From assembly GCA_028583405.1 (NCBI GenBank), contig JAPTMU010000409.1, forward strand, positions 62,001 to 126,000: 64,000 nucleotides of DNA, read 5' to 3'. The stretch is from Pogonophryne albipinna. Its lineage: Eukaryota > Chordata > Actinopteri > Perciformes > Artedidraconidae. A program made the translations under genes and the position numbers. Shown here in pieces: positions 11,008 to 23,462 of this stretch. Position 1 is the first letter of the stretch. Each line of letters starts with the position of its first letter. The notes beneath the pieces were generated by a model. The model worked only from the letters and a program-made list of their open reading frames with translations, did not search any database and was not told the DNA's origin.

Positions 11008-11915
11008 CTCAGCTGTGTGCGTCACTCTTGTAGTGGACATTTTTATCTTACCTTATATGCTTAAACCAAATGCTTCTCAAAACATTGTCTAAAACAACTA
11101 TACCATTTCCTGAGATGTGCGGTTTTCTCTGCATACTCTAATGAGGGTTTTATTCCCAAGCGCTTCAAGGCCACAGAGCTGATTTGGCAGACTATGTTGA
11201 GACTACTCCTCTTCACACAAAGTCACACAAGAACTTCCATATTCTGAGAACCGTTATACTATCTACAGCTCAAGGACAGGTGTCTAATAACAATATGAGA
11301 CCGTGTGAAAGCAGATTTCTGAGCTGCCCGCCCTTTCTTGTATATAAGCTTTGCTATTTTGTTACTATTGGGCACACTCCTGCAGACTATCCTATACTCT
11401 GTGAGACCTGTGTCTTTGAATATATTCAAATAAATAACCAGAAAGACAACTCTGTTTGTTTCACCATTTATTGTTGATCATTCTGACCTGTGTATCTCCA
11501 CAGTATTGACTGGGTCTAAGATTTCCATAACACTCTTTAGTGTCCCCTGGTCTCCAAGCTGTGTGCGTCACTCTTTAGCGTCCCCTGGTCTCCCAGCTGT
11601 GTGCGTCACTCTTTAGTGTCCCCTGGTCTCCCAGCTGTGTGCGTCACTCTTTAGTGTCCCCTGGTCTCCCAGCTGTGTGCGTCACTCTTTAGTGTCCCCT
11701 GGTCTGTTCTCAGCTGTGTGCGTCACTCTTTAGTGTCCCCTGGTCTGTTCTCAGCTGTGTGCGTCACTCTTTAATGTCCCCTGGTCTCCCAGCTGTGTGC
11801 GTCACTCTTTAGTGTCCCCTGGTCTCCCAGCTGTGTGCGTCACTCTTTAGTGTCCCCTGGTCTCCCAGCTGTGTGCGTCACTCTTTAGTGTCCCCTGGTC
11901 TGTTCTCAGCTGTCA
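11008..11915 (+). repeat. 38-bp minisatellite, interrupted by a solo LTR
   Basis: The unit CAGCTGTGTGCGTCACTCTT plus TAGTGTCCCCTGGTCTCC recurs about ten times, with some units carrying CTGTTCT in place of CTCC. The first unit is split by the LTR at 11,029-11,532. The right arm has its own array at about 56,050-56,375 without the LTR. The array lies just upstream of the probable NLR first exon. Confidence 0.9.
11029..11532 (+). mobile_element. Solo LTR (504 bp) with 4-bp target duplication
   Basis: Starts TGTAGTGG and ends CCATAACA (imperfect inverted ends, TG...CA). It is flanked by CTCT at 11,025-11,028 and 11,533-11,536; removing it rebuilds a normal minisatellite unit. A TATATAAG box is near 11,341 and an AATAAA signal near 11,431, as in an LTR with U3, R and U5. 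No internal retroviral or retrotransposon sequence remains, so it is a product of LTR-LTR recombination. Confidence 0.82.
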
Positions 11916-11949
11916 GAGTGCAGCAGGGAGCGGCTGGGGGTTAATCTTT

Positions 11950-12146
11950 AACTACAATATAAAGTCATATACAGTTTGAAGTGAGAGCTGCAGCGTCACA
12001 CTGCTTCATCAGAGTGCTGGACACAGAGGACTGATGAAGAAGCAGAGGAGTTACTCCTGATGGAGCACATGGTCAGATCAGCAGGAAACTCTTCTTCTAC
12101 ACAGACCCGGTCCTCACAGCTGATGGAGTTCATGAGAAGAAACTGA
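11950..12146 (+). promoter_or_regulatory. Probable promoter and 5' UTR exon of an NLR-type gene
   Basis: A TATAAAG at about 11,959 precedes a stretch ending at a GTAAGT donor (12,147). The following exon carries the ATG. The arrangement is kept in the right arm (55,817 to about 56,020), which supports function when the arms split. The exact start of transcription cannot be read. Confidence 0.45.
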
Positions 12147-12382
12147 GTAAGTGGGACTTTGATTCATTCAGTGTCTAATGTTTCAAACAGCTGCTCTTTG
12201 TGGGTTCATGTGTTCACCTCCTGTCTTTAGAATGACAGCACTCAGTTTATCTGACAGCTGATGTTAGAAACTACAGCTCACTGTCTTTAAAGTCTACATG
12301 TAGAAACAGATGTTATTTCCTCATCACTAACAAATATAATGACATTAAAGTAATAATGAAGCCGTGTGTCTGTCTCCATCAG

Positions 12383-13425
12383 GTGGCTGCAGGTTATCAC
12401 CAACATGGAAAGGTATCACACTCGACACTTCACATGATGTTTGAAACTGTTTCACCCTTCAACACGTTCTCTCTCACTGACTGGCTGTTTGCTGTCTCTG
12501 CTCTTTCTCCTGAACATTGACTCATAACAAACCTGTAAATCTATAAAACACATTCAGATTGAATCCTGACACTGGACTGCAGTTTGGACTTCGATGCTTC
12601 TCTTATCTTATGAAGGCTCATATTTCATATTTATTGAGGCGTCTGTGGGTCAAAGGGCTCTCATAGAAAGATCTCTGTTAATTAATAACTCAGAAATTGT
12701 TTATTATTGTTTTGATGGAAAACACGGTCTTTGAAGTAAGAACCAATCAATGCAGAGAGATCTGAGGACTGGTTAAGATGTCCAGGGACTAGTTCCAGAG
12801 ATCTAGAGACTTGTTGCAAAGACTTGTTCCCTACTTTTCCCCCTGAACATTGACTCATAACATTGATACTCCTCTTATCTTATGAAGGCTCATATTTAAT
12901 ATATATTGAGGCCGCTGTGGGTCAAAGTGCTCTCATCAATAGAATGATCATTTCTACTCTGTTAATATTAACTCCATCTGGGGATTCATTGCAGAGTTCA
13001 ACGTTCTTTAACTGTCCAAGAACCACTGAAAGCAGAGACATAAATGTTGTTGCTTCTGTACATTGTTGTCTTTCTATTAGCTCCAAGCAGCAGAGAGAAG
13101 AGTCTCCTGAACCCAGCTGTGTGTCCCTGAAGAGTGATCGGTCCATAGGTCATCTGATGGATGTCAAAGATGGACGTCCTTCCAATGACCCAGTGTAAGT
13201 ATTTAAAGCCAATGATTTGTTTGCATCTGGTTTTAAATATGATGAATCATGTAGAACACAACATCTGTTGAATCTTTAAAACATAAATAACCCTCTATTT
13301 TTTTGTAACAATTTATGAATAAATTGATTGCTTTACAGCGGGTTGGGACAGGGTCCGGTTGGAAGAGGCAGAGTCCAGCTGGAGGCACAGAGAATACAGA
13401 GACTACTATCCGGCGATGTGGAGGA
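12383..13425 (+). CDS. First coding exons of an NLR-type gene (N-terminal), partial
   Basis: Exon a (12,383-12,412) has ATG at 12,405 and encodes M-E plus two bases before a GTATCA donor. Exon b (13,081-13,194, 114 bp) follows CTATTAG and encodes 'SSKQQREESPEPSCVSLKSD' and then 'RSIGHLMDVKDGRPSNDP'. Exon c (13,339-13,425, 87 bp) follows TTTACAG and encodes 'GLGQGPVGRGRVQLEAQR' and 'IQRLLSGDVEE', ending at GTAAGT. All junctions are phase 2, and exons b and c are multiples of three. 'EPSCVSxKSD' is the recurring N-terminal motif of fish NLR-C proteins upstream of FISNA-NACHT. No FISNA or NACHT exon follows within the window. The right-arm copy (54,539-55,580) is also open. Confidence 0.78.
12590..12960 (+). 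repeat. Dispersed intron repeat, two local copies
   Basis: A block starting CTTATCTTATGAAGGCTCAT and containing TTGAGGC and GTCAAAG occurs at about 12,590-12,715 and 12,866-12,960, and again at about 14,890-15,005. The intron appears to have grown by local duplication. Confidence 0.6.
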
Positions 13426-13483
13426 GTAAGTACCAGAGTTTTATAGAAAACCTGAATTGAATTGTTGGCAAATGGTAGCCTGG

Positions 13484-13828
<345 letters not shown>

Positions 13829-13964
13829 CCAAGAATGGAGGAGAGACCAGAGGTAAATCTGAAAAGTTCCTAACTGAGTAAAATGACACGCAGTCATCAG
13901 AGATGAGAAGAGTAGTTCTAATTCACTTGATGATAAGAAAGGATGTGTGAGGAGATCTGAGGAC

Positions 13965-14640
13965 TGGATGTCCAAGGACTAGTTGCAGAGCACTAGAGAC
14001 TTGTTCAAGAGGTCCTAGGGACTAGTTGCAGAGCACTAGAGACTTGTTCAAGAGGTCCTATGGACTAGTTGCAGAGCACTAGAGACTTGTTCAAGAGGTC
14101 CTAGGGACTAGTTGCAGAGCACTAGAGACTTGTTCAAGAGGTCCTATGGACTAGTTGCAGAGCACTAGGGACTTGTTCAAGAGGTCCTAGGGACTAGTTG
14201 CGGAGCACTAGAGACTTGTTCAAGAGGTCCTATGGACTAGTTGCAGAGCACAAGGGACTTGTTCAAGAGGTTCTAGGGACTAGTTGCAGAGCACTAGAGA
14301 CTTGTTCAAGAGGTCCTAGGGACTAGTTCCAGAAATATAGGGACATGTTGCAAAGACTTGTTTCCCTACTTTTTCCCCTGAACATTGAGTAAAATGTCCC
14401 GCAGTCATCAGAGATGAGAAGAGTAGTTCTAATTCACTTGATGATAAGAAAGGGGGCTTGAGGAGATCTGAGGACTGGATGTCCAAGGACTAGTTGCAGA
14501 GCACTAGAGACTTGTTCAAGAGGTCCTATGGACTAGTTGCAGAGCACTAGGGACTTGTTCAAGAGGTCCTATGGACTAGTTGCAGAGCACTAGAGACTTG
14601 TTCAAGAGGTCCTAGGGACTAGTTCCAGAAATATAGGGAC
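13965..14640 (+). repeat. 42-bp minisatellite near the NLR first exons
   Basis: The unit GGACTAGTTGCAGAGCACTA followed by GAGACTTGTTCAAGAGGTCCTA repeats about eight times, then about three times more after a spacer (14,380-14,480). The right arm has more copies (53,160-54,040). A related unit with AGATCTGGGGACTAGTTTGAG is at 14,735-14,830, twice here and about five times in the right arm. Confidence 0.92.
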
Positions 14641-14845
14641 TTGTTGCAAAGACTTGTTTCCCTACTTTTTCCCCTGAACATTGACTCATAATGTTGAAAA
14701 TTGAAATATGCTGCAGTTGTCTTTTGTTTAGTTGCAGAGATCTGGGGACTAGTTTGAGATATATATGGACTAGTTGCAGAGATCTGGGGACTAGTTTGAG
14801 ATAAATATGGATTAATTGCAGAGATCAACGGTCTTTAACTGTCCA

Positions 14846-14891
14846 AAAACCACTGAAAGCAGAGATATAAATCTCTGCTTTCAGTGGTTTT
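14846..14891. repeat. Perfect 21-bp-stem hairpin
   Basis: Positions 14,846-14,866 and 14,871-14,891 are exact complements with a 4-base loop. The stem includes CCACTGAAAGCAGAGAT, which also occurs once in the NLR intron near 13,022. The hairpin is kept in the right arm at 52,779-52,824. Confidence 0.85.
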
Positions 14892-15025
14892 GATGCTTCT
14901 CTTATCTTATGAAGGCTCATATTCCATATTTATTGAGGCGTCTGTGTGTCAAAGTGCTCTCAGAAAGAATGTATACTCTGTTTATTAATAACTCAGAAAC
15001 AATGAGAGATCTGAGGAGTATTATT

Positions 15026-15450
15026 TATATTTATATGTAATCGTTTATTTGAACCGGGACAGTGCACATTGATAAACACTTTAAAACAAAGTGTAAATGA
15101 GCCGGATTTTAGCTTTGAGCTAATTTCCATCCGTAGTCCCGTCACATACAACATATAAGAACATGACATTTATATACATAGCAAAAAATAAATATATGAC
15201 ATGCAGAAAGAGCAAGAGCAGCAAACAAGCATTTACCACATGGCAGTTCAATGTAGCAGCTACGACATGTAAAGTGCAAGAGGAGATACCCCTGTGTTAA
15301 AGTGCATTTAGCGGTGATTACACGTCTGTTTGTTGCTCATTCTTTAAGTTGACCCTTAAAACTATTGAGAGTGGGACAATCCTGTATCTCAGTTGGGAGG
15401 CTATTCCACAAAGAGCTGCCTTTAATGGAGAGGACATTTTGTCCAAAAGT
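15026..15450 (-). mobile_element. L2/CR1-type LINE 3' fragment
   Basis: On the minus strand the translation reads 'KGSSLWNSLPTEIQDC' and 'LNSFKGQLKE' and then a stop, the usual last residues of fish L2/CR1-type ORF2 proteins. A 3' UTR with CAATAAACG follows. The right-arm copy is about 52,225-52,655. In the left arm its 5' side is continued by unrelated DNA with a (TG)n run. Confidence 0.7.
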
Positions 15451-15492
15451 TGTCCGTCTGTGGTCTCCTCTGGTTTCTGACCTAGTGCAGCG

Positions 15493-16485
<993 letters not shown>

Positions 16486-16498
16486 TATATACAGTTTT

Positions 16499-19400
16499 GT
16501 TTTTTTACAAGTCTTTTTATTTCATTATAGTGTACAGTAATCGATGCCATTTCATTTATATTGTAATATCACAGTACCACAGTACACTCACAATACACTC
16601 CCCCCTCCCTCCCTCCCTCCCTCCACCCGCAAAAAAAATGCTTATCAATATAACTTAAACAACAGAGCCATGAAGATAAACATAAAATGGAAGAAAAAAA
16701 AAAGAAAAAAAACACATCAAAGTAAAACATACAAATAATTATACAATACAGCGACAATATAGACAATGACAACACAACTAGTATTTCCGGCCGTCAGGAA
16801 AAATAGCCACAGAGTGCACCATTCCATCACTGGTCATATCTCAGATATATTTTCCAAATAAGAAACAATGGCGACCACAGAGCTTGAAAGATATGTCCAC
16901 GATTATATTTTTCCAATGTCATTTTCTCCAGAGGTAAAAAATGTGTTATCTGATCAATGAAAAGTTTAAATGTTGGAGGACGTTCATTCTTCCAGAGTAA
17001 AAGTATACATTTCTTGGCAAAATATGTTATTGTGATTAGTATTCTGTAATGTTTGGGGTTCAGTTTAAAGTTTGTCATTTAACAGGAAAAAACATGGATT
17101 TTGGCTCATTTCGATGCCTAAAACGGCTTTTGTGAGCACATGAATCGAATCCCAGAAATGTTTCAAGAGATCACATTCCCAAAACAGATGCATAAATGTT
17201 CCTTCTTTACATCTCGGACATTTTGAAGAGTTTTCTTTGGACATTTTATGCATCTTTGGGTGTGAGGTAACATTTGTTGAGAAATTTAAAATGTGCTTCT
17301 TTGATTGTATTGCTTGTGAATGGAAAATGTGTTCTTTCACAGATATTCAGCCAAGTAGTTTCATCTATCTGTATCCCTAAGTCCTTTTCCCAGATCTTTT
17401 TTAAAGTTGGAAAGGATGACTGAGCTCTTTTAGAAAAAACTGCATTAAATTCTCTAATTTTACCTTTGATCGTGCTCGATGACATCAATGGCTCCTCCTC
17501 TTCCAACAATCCAGATCTCAATTTGTTGCTTTTAATAATTGAGTGGATCACGTTCCTAATTTGCAGGTATCTGAAAAAATCCTTATTTGAAATGTCATAT
17601 TCTGCTCTTAAATCATTAAATGATTTCAATGTTATATCTTTGTGGAACAAATGTTTCAATTTCTTTATACCTGATTTCGTCCATTTGTTTATATTAATTG
17701 ACAACAAATATTTGCTAAGATCAGGATTGTTAAAATAGGAGAAAAGATCGAAATACCTGAGTTAACATGAGCTTTTTTTGTACAGTCCCTCCAGGCTAAA
17801 AGTGTATTGACCACTGTAAAACATTTGGCCATATTTTTCACCTTATTGAAGTCTTTAACAAATATAAGAGTTTCCACTGGCAACGGGTCAAAGGTATCGG
17901 CTTCTATCTGAACCCATAGTGAACCCTTTCTTCCCAGAGACCAAGATAGTACATTTCTTAATTGAGCCGACCAGAAGTAGTGTTGAAAGTTGGGAAGACC
18001 AAGACCACCCATAGTTTCTGGTTTCATAAGAGTAACTTGATTCTTGGTTTTTTATTACACCAGATACATTTTGAGATGTGTCTATTGAGAGATTTAAAAT
18101 AGTCAGCGGATAAATAGCATGGTAACATTTGAAAAAGAAAATCTCGGTAGAATATTCATTTTGATGACATTGATTCTTCCTCGCAGTGATATTGGTAATG
18201 TGGACCATTTAGATAATCCTGTTTGATTTAGTCAATGAGTGGATTGTAATTCTCCTTTAAACAGATTATCCAGGTGTGGTGTTATATTTATTCCTAAGTA
18301 TTTAAAGCCACCTGGTGACAAATTAAAAGAACAAGACTTTTCCAAATTTGCTGTTGGCGTCATATTTAAGAAACAAGCATTCGATTTCTTAAAATTAATT
18401 TTATATCCTGAGTATCTTCCAAATTGCTCTATCGTGTCGTGCAAGTGTGGAACTGAATGTTCTGGGTCTGTTAAGTAAAGAATGATATCGTCAGCATACA
18501 GAGACATTTTGTGTTCATCGTTAATCTTCACTCCTTTAATACTTATGTTGTCTCGCACACATGACGCCAGTGGTTCAATTACAATTGCAAAAAGCAAAGG
18601 TGACAGAGGACATCCCTGTCTTGTCCCCCTTGTTAGTGGAAACAAATGTGAGGAACTGCAGTTAGTGATAACCGCTGCTTTAGGATGCTTATAAATTGAT
18701 TTGACCCACTCTATGAACCGAGAGCCCATATTTAACCTGTTCAAGATAGCAAAAAGAAAATTCCACTCAACCCTGTCAAAAGCCTTCTCTGCATCTAAAG
18801 AGAGAAGCAGAGATGGCTTCTGACCGGTGTCCAAATGGTTTATAATATTCAAAAGTCTCCTTATATTATCAGAAGAATATCTGCCCTTGACAAAACCTGT
18901 TTTATCCGGACTAATTAGTTTAGGTAAAATCATTTCCAGTCGTTTTGCTAATAATTTGGTGATACTCTTATAATCATGATCCAAGAGGCTTATAGGCCTA
19001 AATGAAGAACAATTCAAGGGGTCTTTCCCATCTTTATGTAGTACGGTAATATATGCAAGATTCATTGATTGAGGAAGTGTTCTGTTGTGAGAGAAGTTGT
19101 TAACCATTGACATAAATATAGGTTGAAGTTCAGTCCAAAAGTCTTTCTAACATTCTGCCGAGAAGCCATCTGGCCCTGGGCTTTTATTTATAGCCATAGA
19201 TTTAATTGCAGCCAAAACTTCTACTTCTGTAATTGATGAGTTTAGATACTCTTGATCTAAATCAGATAATGTAGGTAAATTAATGTCATGGAGATAATTG
19301 TCCAGTTCATCTTGAGAGTAATCACTTTGAGATTTGTATAATTTGTTATAAAATGCATAAAAAGTCTGGTTAGTCTGTTTTGGGTGGCAGGTTATCGTGT

Positions 19401-20494
19401 TGTCTTTCAGACGCATTGCCTTTATAGCCCTTTCTGCTTGCTGCTTCTTTGATTGATAGGCAAGTAGTTTACTTGGTTTATTGCCAAATTCATAATTCTT
19501 TTGTCTGATAAGAATTCATTTGTGTTATGATTTCATTTGTTAAGTCAATATTTAATTTAGCTCTGGCTGTGTTTAATTGTTTCCAGTTTTCATCTGTCGA
19601 TGTGGATTTATGAAGTACTTCACATCTGTTTACTTCTCTTTCAAGTTCTTGTCTGAGCTTAATTTGTTCACGTTTTTTTAAAAGATGTGTCTGAGATAAT
19701 AAGTCCTCTTAAAGTAGCTTTTGCAGCTTCCCAAATAATATTCGGATCTATAGAGGGGTCATTGTTTTCTTTTATATAGTCAATTATCCACATTCGCATT
19801 TTTAATTTGAATGTTTCGTCTCTAAGTAAGGAGTTATCACATTTCCAGCACCTGGATACCAATTCTCCACTCTCCAAGTGAATAGTTAAATAAACTCTTG
19901 CATGATCTGAAATGTTAATGGAATCAATTTTACATTCTTTTACCCTATGCATGTATTTTGAGGGAATACAAAAATAATCTATTCTAGAATAAGAGTTGTG
20001 GACATTTGAAAAGAAAGTGTAATCTTTGACATCCTGATTTAGTTGACGCCATACATCAATAAGGCCGCATTCTGCACAAAGCCCCTGAAGGACCTTTGAG
20101 GATTTAAGATTGTGGCTCTTGGATTGGTTAGATTGATCTAATGTAGGGTTAAGAGTGCAGTTGAAGTCGCCGCCCATCAGTCCTAATCCTTTACCATTTT
20201 CATTGAAGAGCAGCACCATGTCTGACATGAACATTGGTTCATCTACATTGGGAGCATAGATATTTAAAAAGGTGATTGGGGTTCCAAAAATATTACCAAC
20301 AACCAAAACAAACCGACCATTTGGGTCCGTAACTCATTTTTCTAATTCCAATGGGCAAGTTTTGTTTATCACAATAGCTGTCCCTCTACTATGGGTTTTA
20401 TATGATGAGAAATACACCTGACCTATCCAATCTCTTTTCAATTTAAGATGTTCAGTATCTGAGAGAAAGGTTTCTTGTAAGAAGACCATATATA
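16499..20494 (-). mobile_element. L1/Tx1-type LINE, 5'-truncated, with 13-bp target duplication
   Basis: Flanked by TATATACAGTTTT (16,486-16,498 and 20,495-20,507). On the minus strand it starts within the AP endonuclease ('FLQETFLSDTEH'), goes on to 'GGDFNCTLNP' and 'SRIDYF' (about 20,160 to 19,970), then the RT ('SPGPDGF', 'YRPISL'-like 'FRPISLLDHDYK', 'DAEKAFDRVEW', 'TRGTRQGCPLSPLLF', YADD at 18,487-18,498), then a zinc-like 'CPRCKEGTFMHLFWEC' stretch, and ends with AATAAA and a short A tail near 16,500. A TGA near 20,334 and several frameshifts make it dead. Its 3' end is also in the right arm, so it inserted before the duplication. Confidence 0.9.
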
Positions 20495-20559
20495 TATATA
20501 CAGTTTTTGATGAACGATTAGTAGAGAATAACGAGTAATGAATATACTTTATTACTCGT

Positions 20560-21440
20560 TTCCATTCATGTCAATTGCAGATAAATGTTAGTCTTCTCAA
20601 GCAGCAACTATCAAATATCTCTCCTGCTTGTTGGCACTTGACAATCACCTTCCCTGAGTTTCACTCAGGTGTAACTAAAGTCTGATTTAAGGGTTGTTTA
20701 TATTTCACATCATTAATCAGAATCTGCAGAGTAACTCAAATAAATGTAGTGGAGTAAAAATACCAGGTTAACCTCTGAATTGGAGTGGAGTAGAATTACA
20801 AAGTAACAATATCATACTGATATTCTGTACAAACTGTGAAGTCCACTGAGACAAATGTAACATTTGTGATATTGGGCTATATAAATAAACATTGATTGAT
20901 TGATTGATTGATTGATTGAACATTGAGCTGTCATGTGGGTGGGTATATATTAATGCTCCCCATTATACTGCCTATAGGCACAAGCAAATTTCACCCATTT
21001 ATTAATTATATATTTTAAATTTGATAACACCAATGTGTTTATTATCCCTTAAACCTCCATTGTACACAGTTCAATACTGGCTACTTCTAATTGTGGGAAA
21101 AACGAAAACGTCTTTTAAAACTACAATTCCCAGTAGAGATGTGCCATAGAACATTTTGCGAAACACAATAGCCAGCATGTGTAGTTCTGGGGGGGGGGGG
21201 GATGGACCCGTTCGAGTCCAGTTTTGGATAGTCTGCCGTGGTTTCGTTCCATTTAAAAGAGCGGTTTGATGCTCGGCGTAACCTTGGCGCACTGCCACTC
21301 CAACATCCAATCCCAGAGCGAAGATTAATCACGGATTTGTCAAGCAAAGGGACTGTAGTCCCAAACGATAGCTGAGGATTATGGGTAGTGCAGTGTCTTC
21401 GGCCATCCTAAACTCCGGATTTCATATCGCATTAACACCA
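20560..21440. repeat. Direct repeat copy 1 (partner near 32,560-33,410)
   Basis: Shares long similarity in the same orientation with 32,560-33,410. Common landmarks are CTCAGGTGTAACTAAAGT, TTAAGGGTTGTTTATATTTC, AGCTGTCATGTGGGT, a poly-G run (21,189-21,201), AATAGCCAGCATGTGTAG and ACTGCCACTCCAACATCCAATC. A (TTGA)n run at about 20,890-20,920 is specific to this copy. Probably a non-autonomous mobile element; the family is not recognised. Confidence 0.7.
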
Positions 21441-23462
21441 TATCCCAACGTGCATTGCGGCTAAAACATCCAATCACAGAGTTTCAACCTTAGCTGAGGA
21501 TCTTGGGTAATCAGTGCAGTGGCTGTGTTTCTGTTTCCAGTGACTTTATTTTGAAATTCAGTTCCTGACGGACGGCAAAAAAGCCCGAGATTTTAGAATT
21601 AAACAAATAAATAAAAGGATAATTGTGAGTGTTATTGGTGAGTAAATAACAGTGTGCTATTTAGAAAAGAATAACAAATTAGAAGGAAAAAATATTGAAA
21701 AAATACAGATGTCAGTATTCTGAGGCTCTGAGCCATTTCTTTTCCTCACGGACGACAAAAAAAGTCCGACATTATGCAATTTAAAATAAAAACAATGATC
21801 GTGGCTTGATATTGAGTAAGAACATGTTTTTATGAACCACACAGCTTCCGGTCTTCCAAGACCCGACCGGACAAGAAGACGCAGGCACGAAACACATTAC
21901 CAATAGAAATACATTGCTTTTAAAATCGTTCTGTGTGACACGAAAAAAAGGGAGAAATCGTGTTGGTGAACACGAATCAATAGATTACATGTCGTGACTA
22001 TAACACGAAATGCCGCGAGACTGGGTTGTGTGTTCAGCCTGAAGCCAGAGTTTAACGTGTCAGAGAGGCTCAATAAAAGAAGCCTTATATACCATTGCAG
22101 GTAGCATATTTAAAGCACTGTTTAAACAATAAATACAGCTCAATTCGTCCACAAACTAAAGTGATCTTTCATCATTATGGTACAGTTTCAGACCTACATG
22201 CTGTAGAACGAGCAGATATCACATTAGGAATAAATGGCAGGCAATGAGAGCATTGCGTAGTCAAATCAGGCCCTCCCCTCCCTACACGCAGATCACGCAG
22301 ACTGCGTGGGGCCTCACCTCGCGGAGGGGGCCTCATCTTGCCCCCCCCCCCCCCGTCGATGCTCACGACACAGATGGCCTCATCACATTACTTTCCATGG
22401 GGACACAAGTTGGCCAGGGGCGGCCCTGAGTCAAATAAAGACCCTCTTGTACTGTATGTGCGTTCTGCTCTGTCTTTGTGGCTCATATATTGGTGTTCTA
22501 CTGCAGATCAGTAAAATAGTGAATACTGAAAAAGAAAAAGGTGGCAGGAGATAACCAAACCTGCTGAGATCCAATCAAACAGCTCCGTACTCGAGGTCGG
22601 ACAGGCTCACCAAATCAATATATTCTTAAGTATTCAGATGAAACAGGGTAAATATATCTGTCTCTATTGTAACACTTACTGAGAAACTCACGCAGGTACT
22701 TTCTTATAAATACGTGGGTGTCCTGACAGACCCTTCTCTTCTAGAAAGACCACAAAACAAAAATAGAGAGCAGAGAGTAGATACATTCTCATTTTATTGT
22801 TAACATCTGTGATTTTAGAGTATTCTACAGTACTGTAATACTACATGGTACAGGTGTTTGTCCACCTCTTTAAAATCTAAACTGTTCCACCAGTCTTTCA
22901 GTAAATCTGCTCAAAGGTCGTAGGTCAACATTTGAGAGCCTCTCTGAATCAGCCTACCATCACAACCTTTAGAGGCGGGCCAACCACATTATCTCTGACC
23001 CCAACCATGATTACGTAATGAGTGAAATCCCAGGTCAGATGAACATGGTGTCTTCAGTGACTGTGTTGTTGTGGTAAATATCTGTTTCCTTGTTTCTTGT
23101 TTCTTGATGTTTGTCCTCGTTGACGTTGCTAATTGAGCTGCTGTGATGCCAGAAGCATGTCAGACTTGATCTGATAATAAAGTATTATCATGTTGTTATA
23201 TGATGCTCTGAGCTCTGATCTGACTGTATAAGTGTTAGAGTGAAGGAGACTAGGAGATGTTTGAAGTGTTTGATGATAATTATGTGCGTACCTGTCTAAG
23301 GACTGCAGATAGCAATGATCTTAATCTGGCATAACTCATCCCTTCTTTGAGATAATGTATTTATATGCATGGTCCCTGTTTATTAAACACATTCTAATAT
23401 GAATAGTATTTCAGACCATTGTGACGGTCCAGATTCCTAACTGTTTCTTTCTCATGTTTCAG
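21441..23462. other. Non-coding DNA, no gene seen
   Basis: Only short open frames. A poly-C run of 14 at about 22,341-22,354 lies in a GC-rich block that looks like part of a dispersed repeat. The sequence just before 23,463 is a pyrimidine-rich splice acceptor for the next NLR exon. Confidence 0.35.

Noticed and set aside
13965..14640. CRISPR-like array
   Set aside because: Units are contiguous minisatellite copies without unique spacers, in a vertebrate genome.
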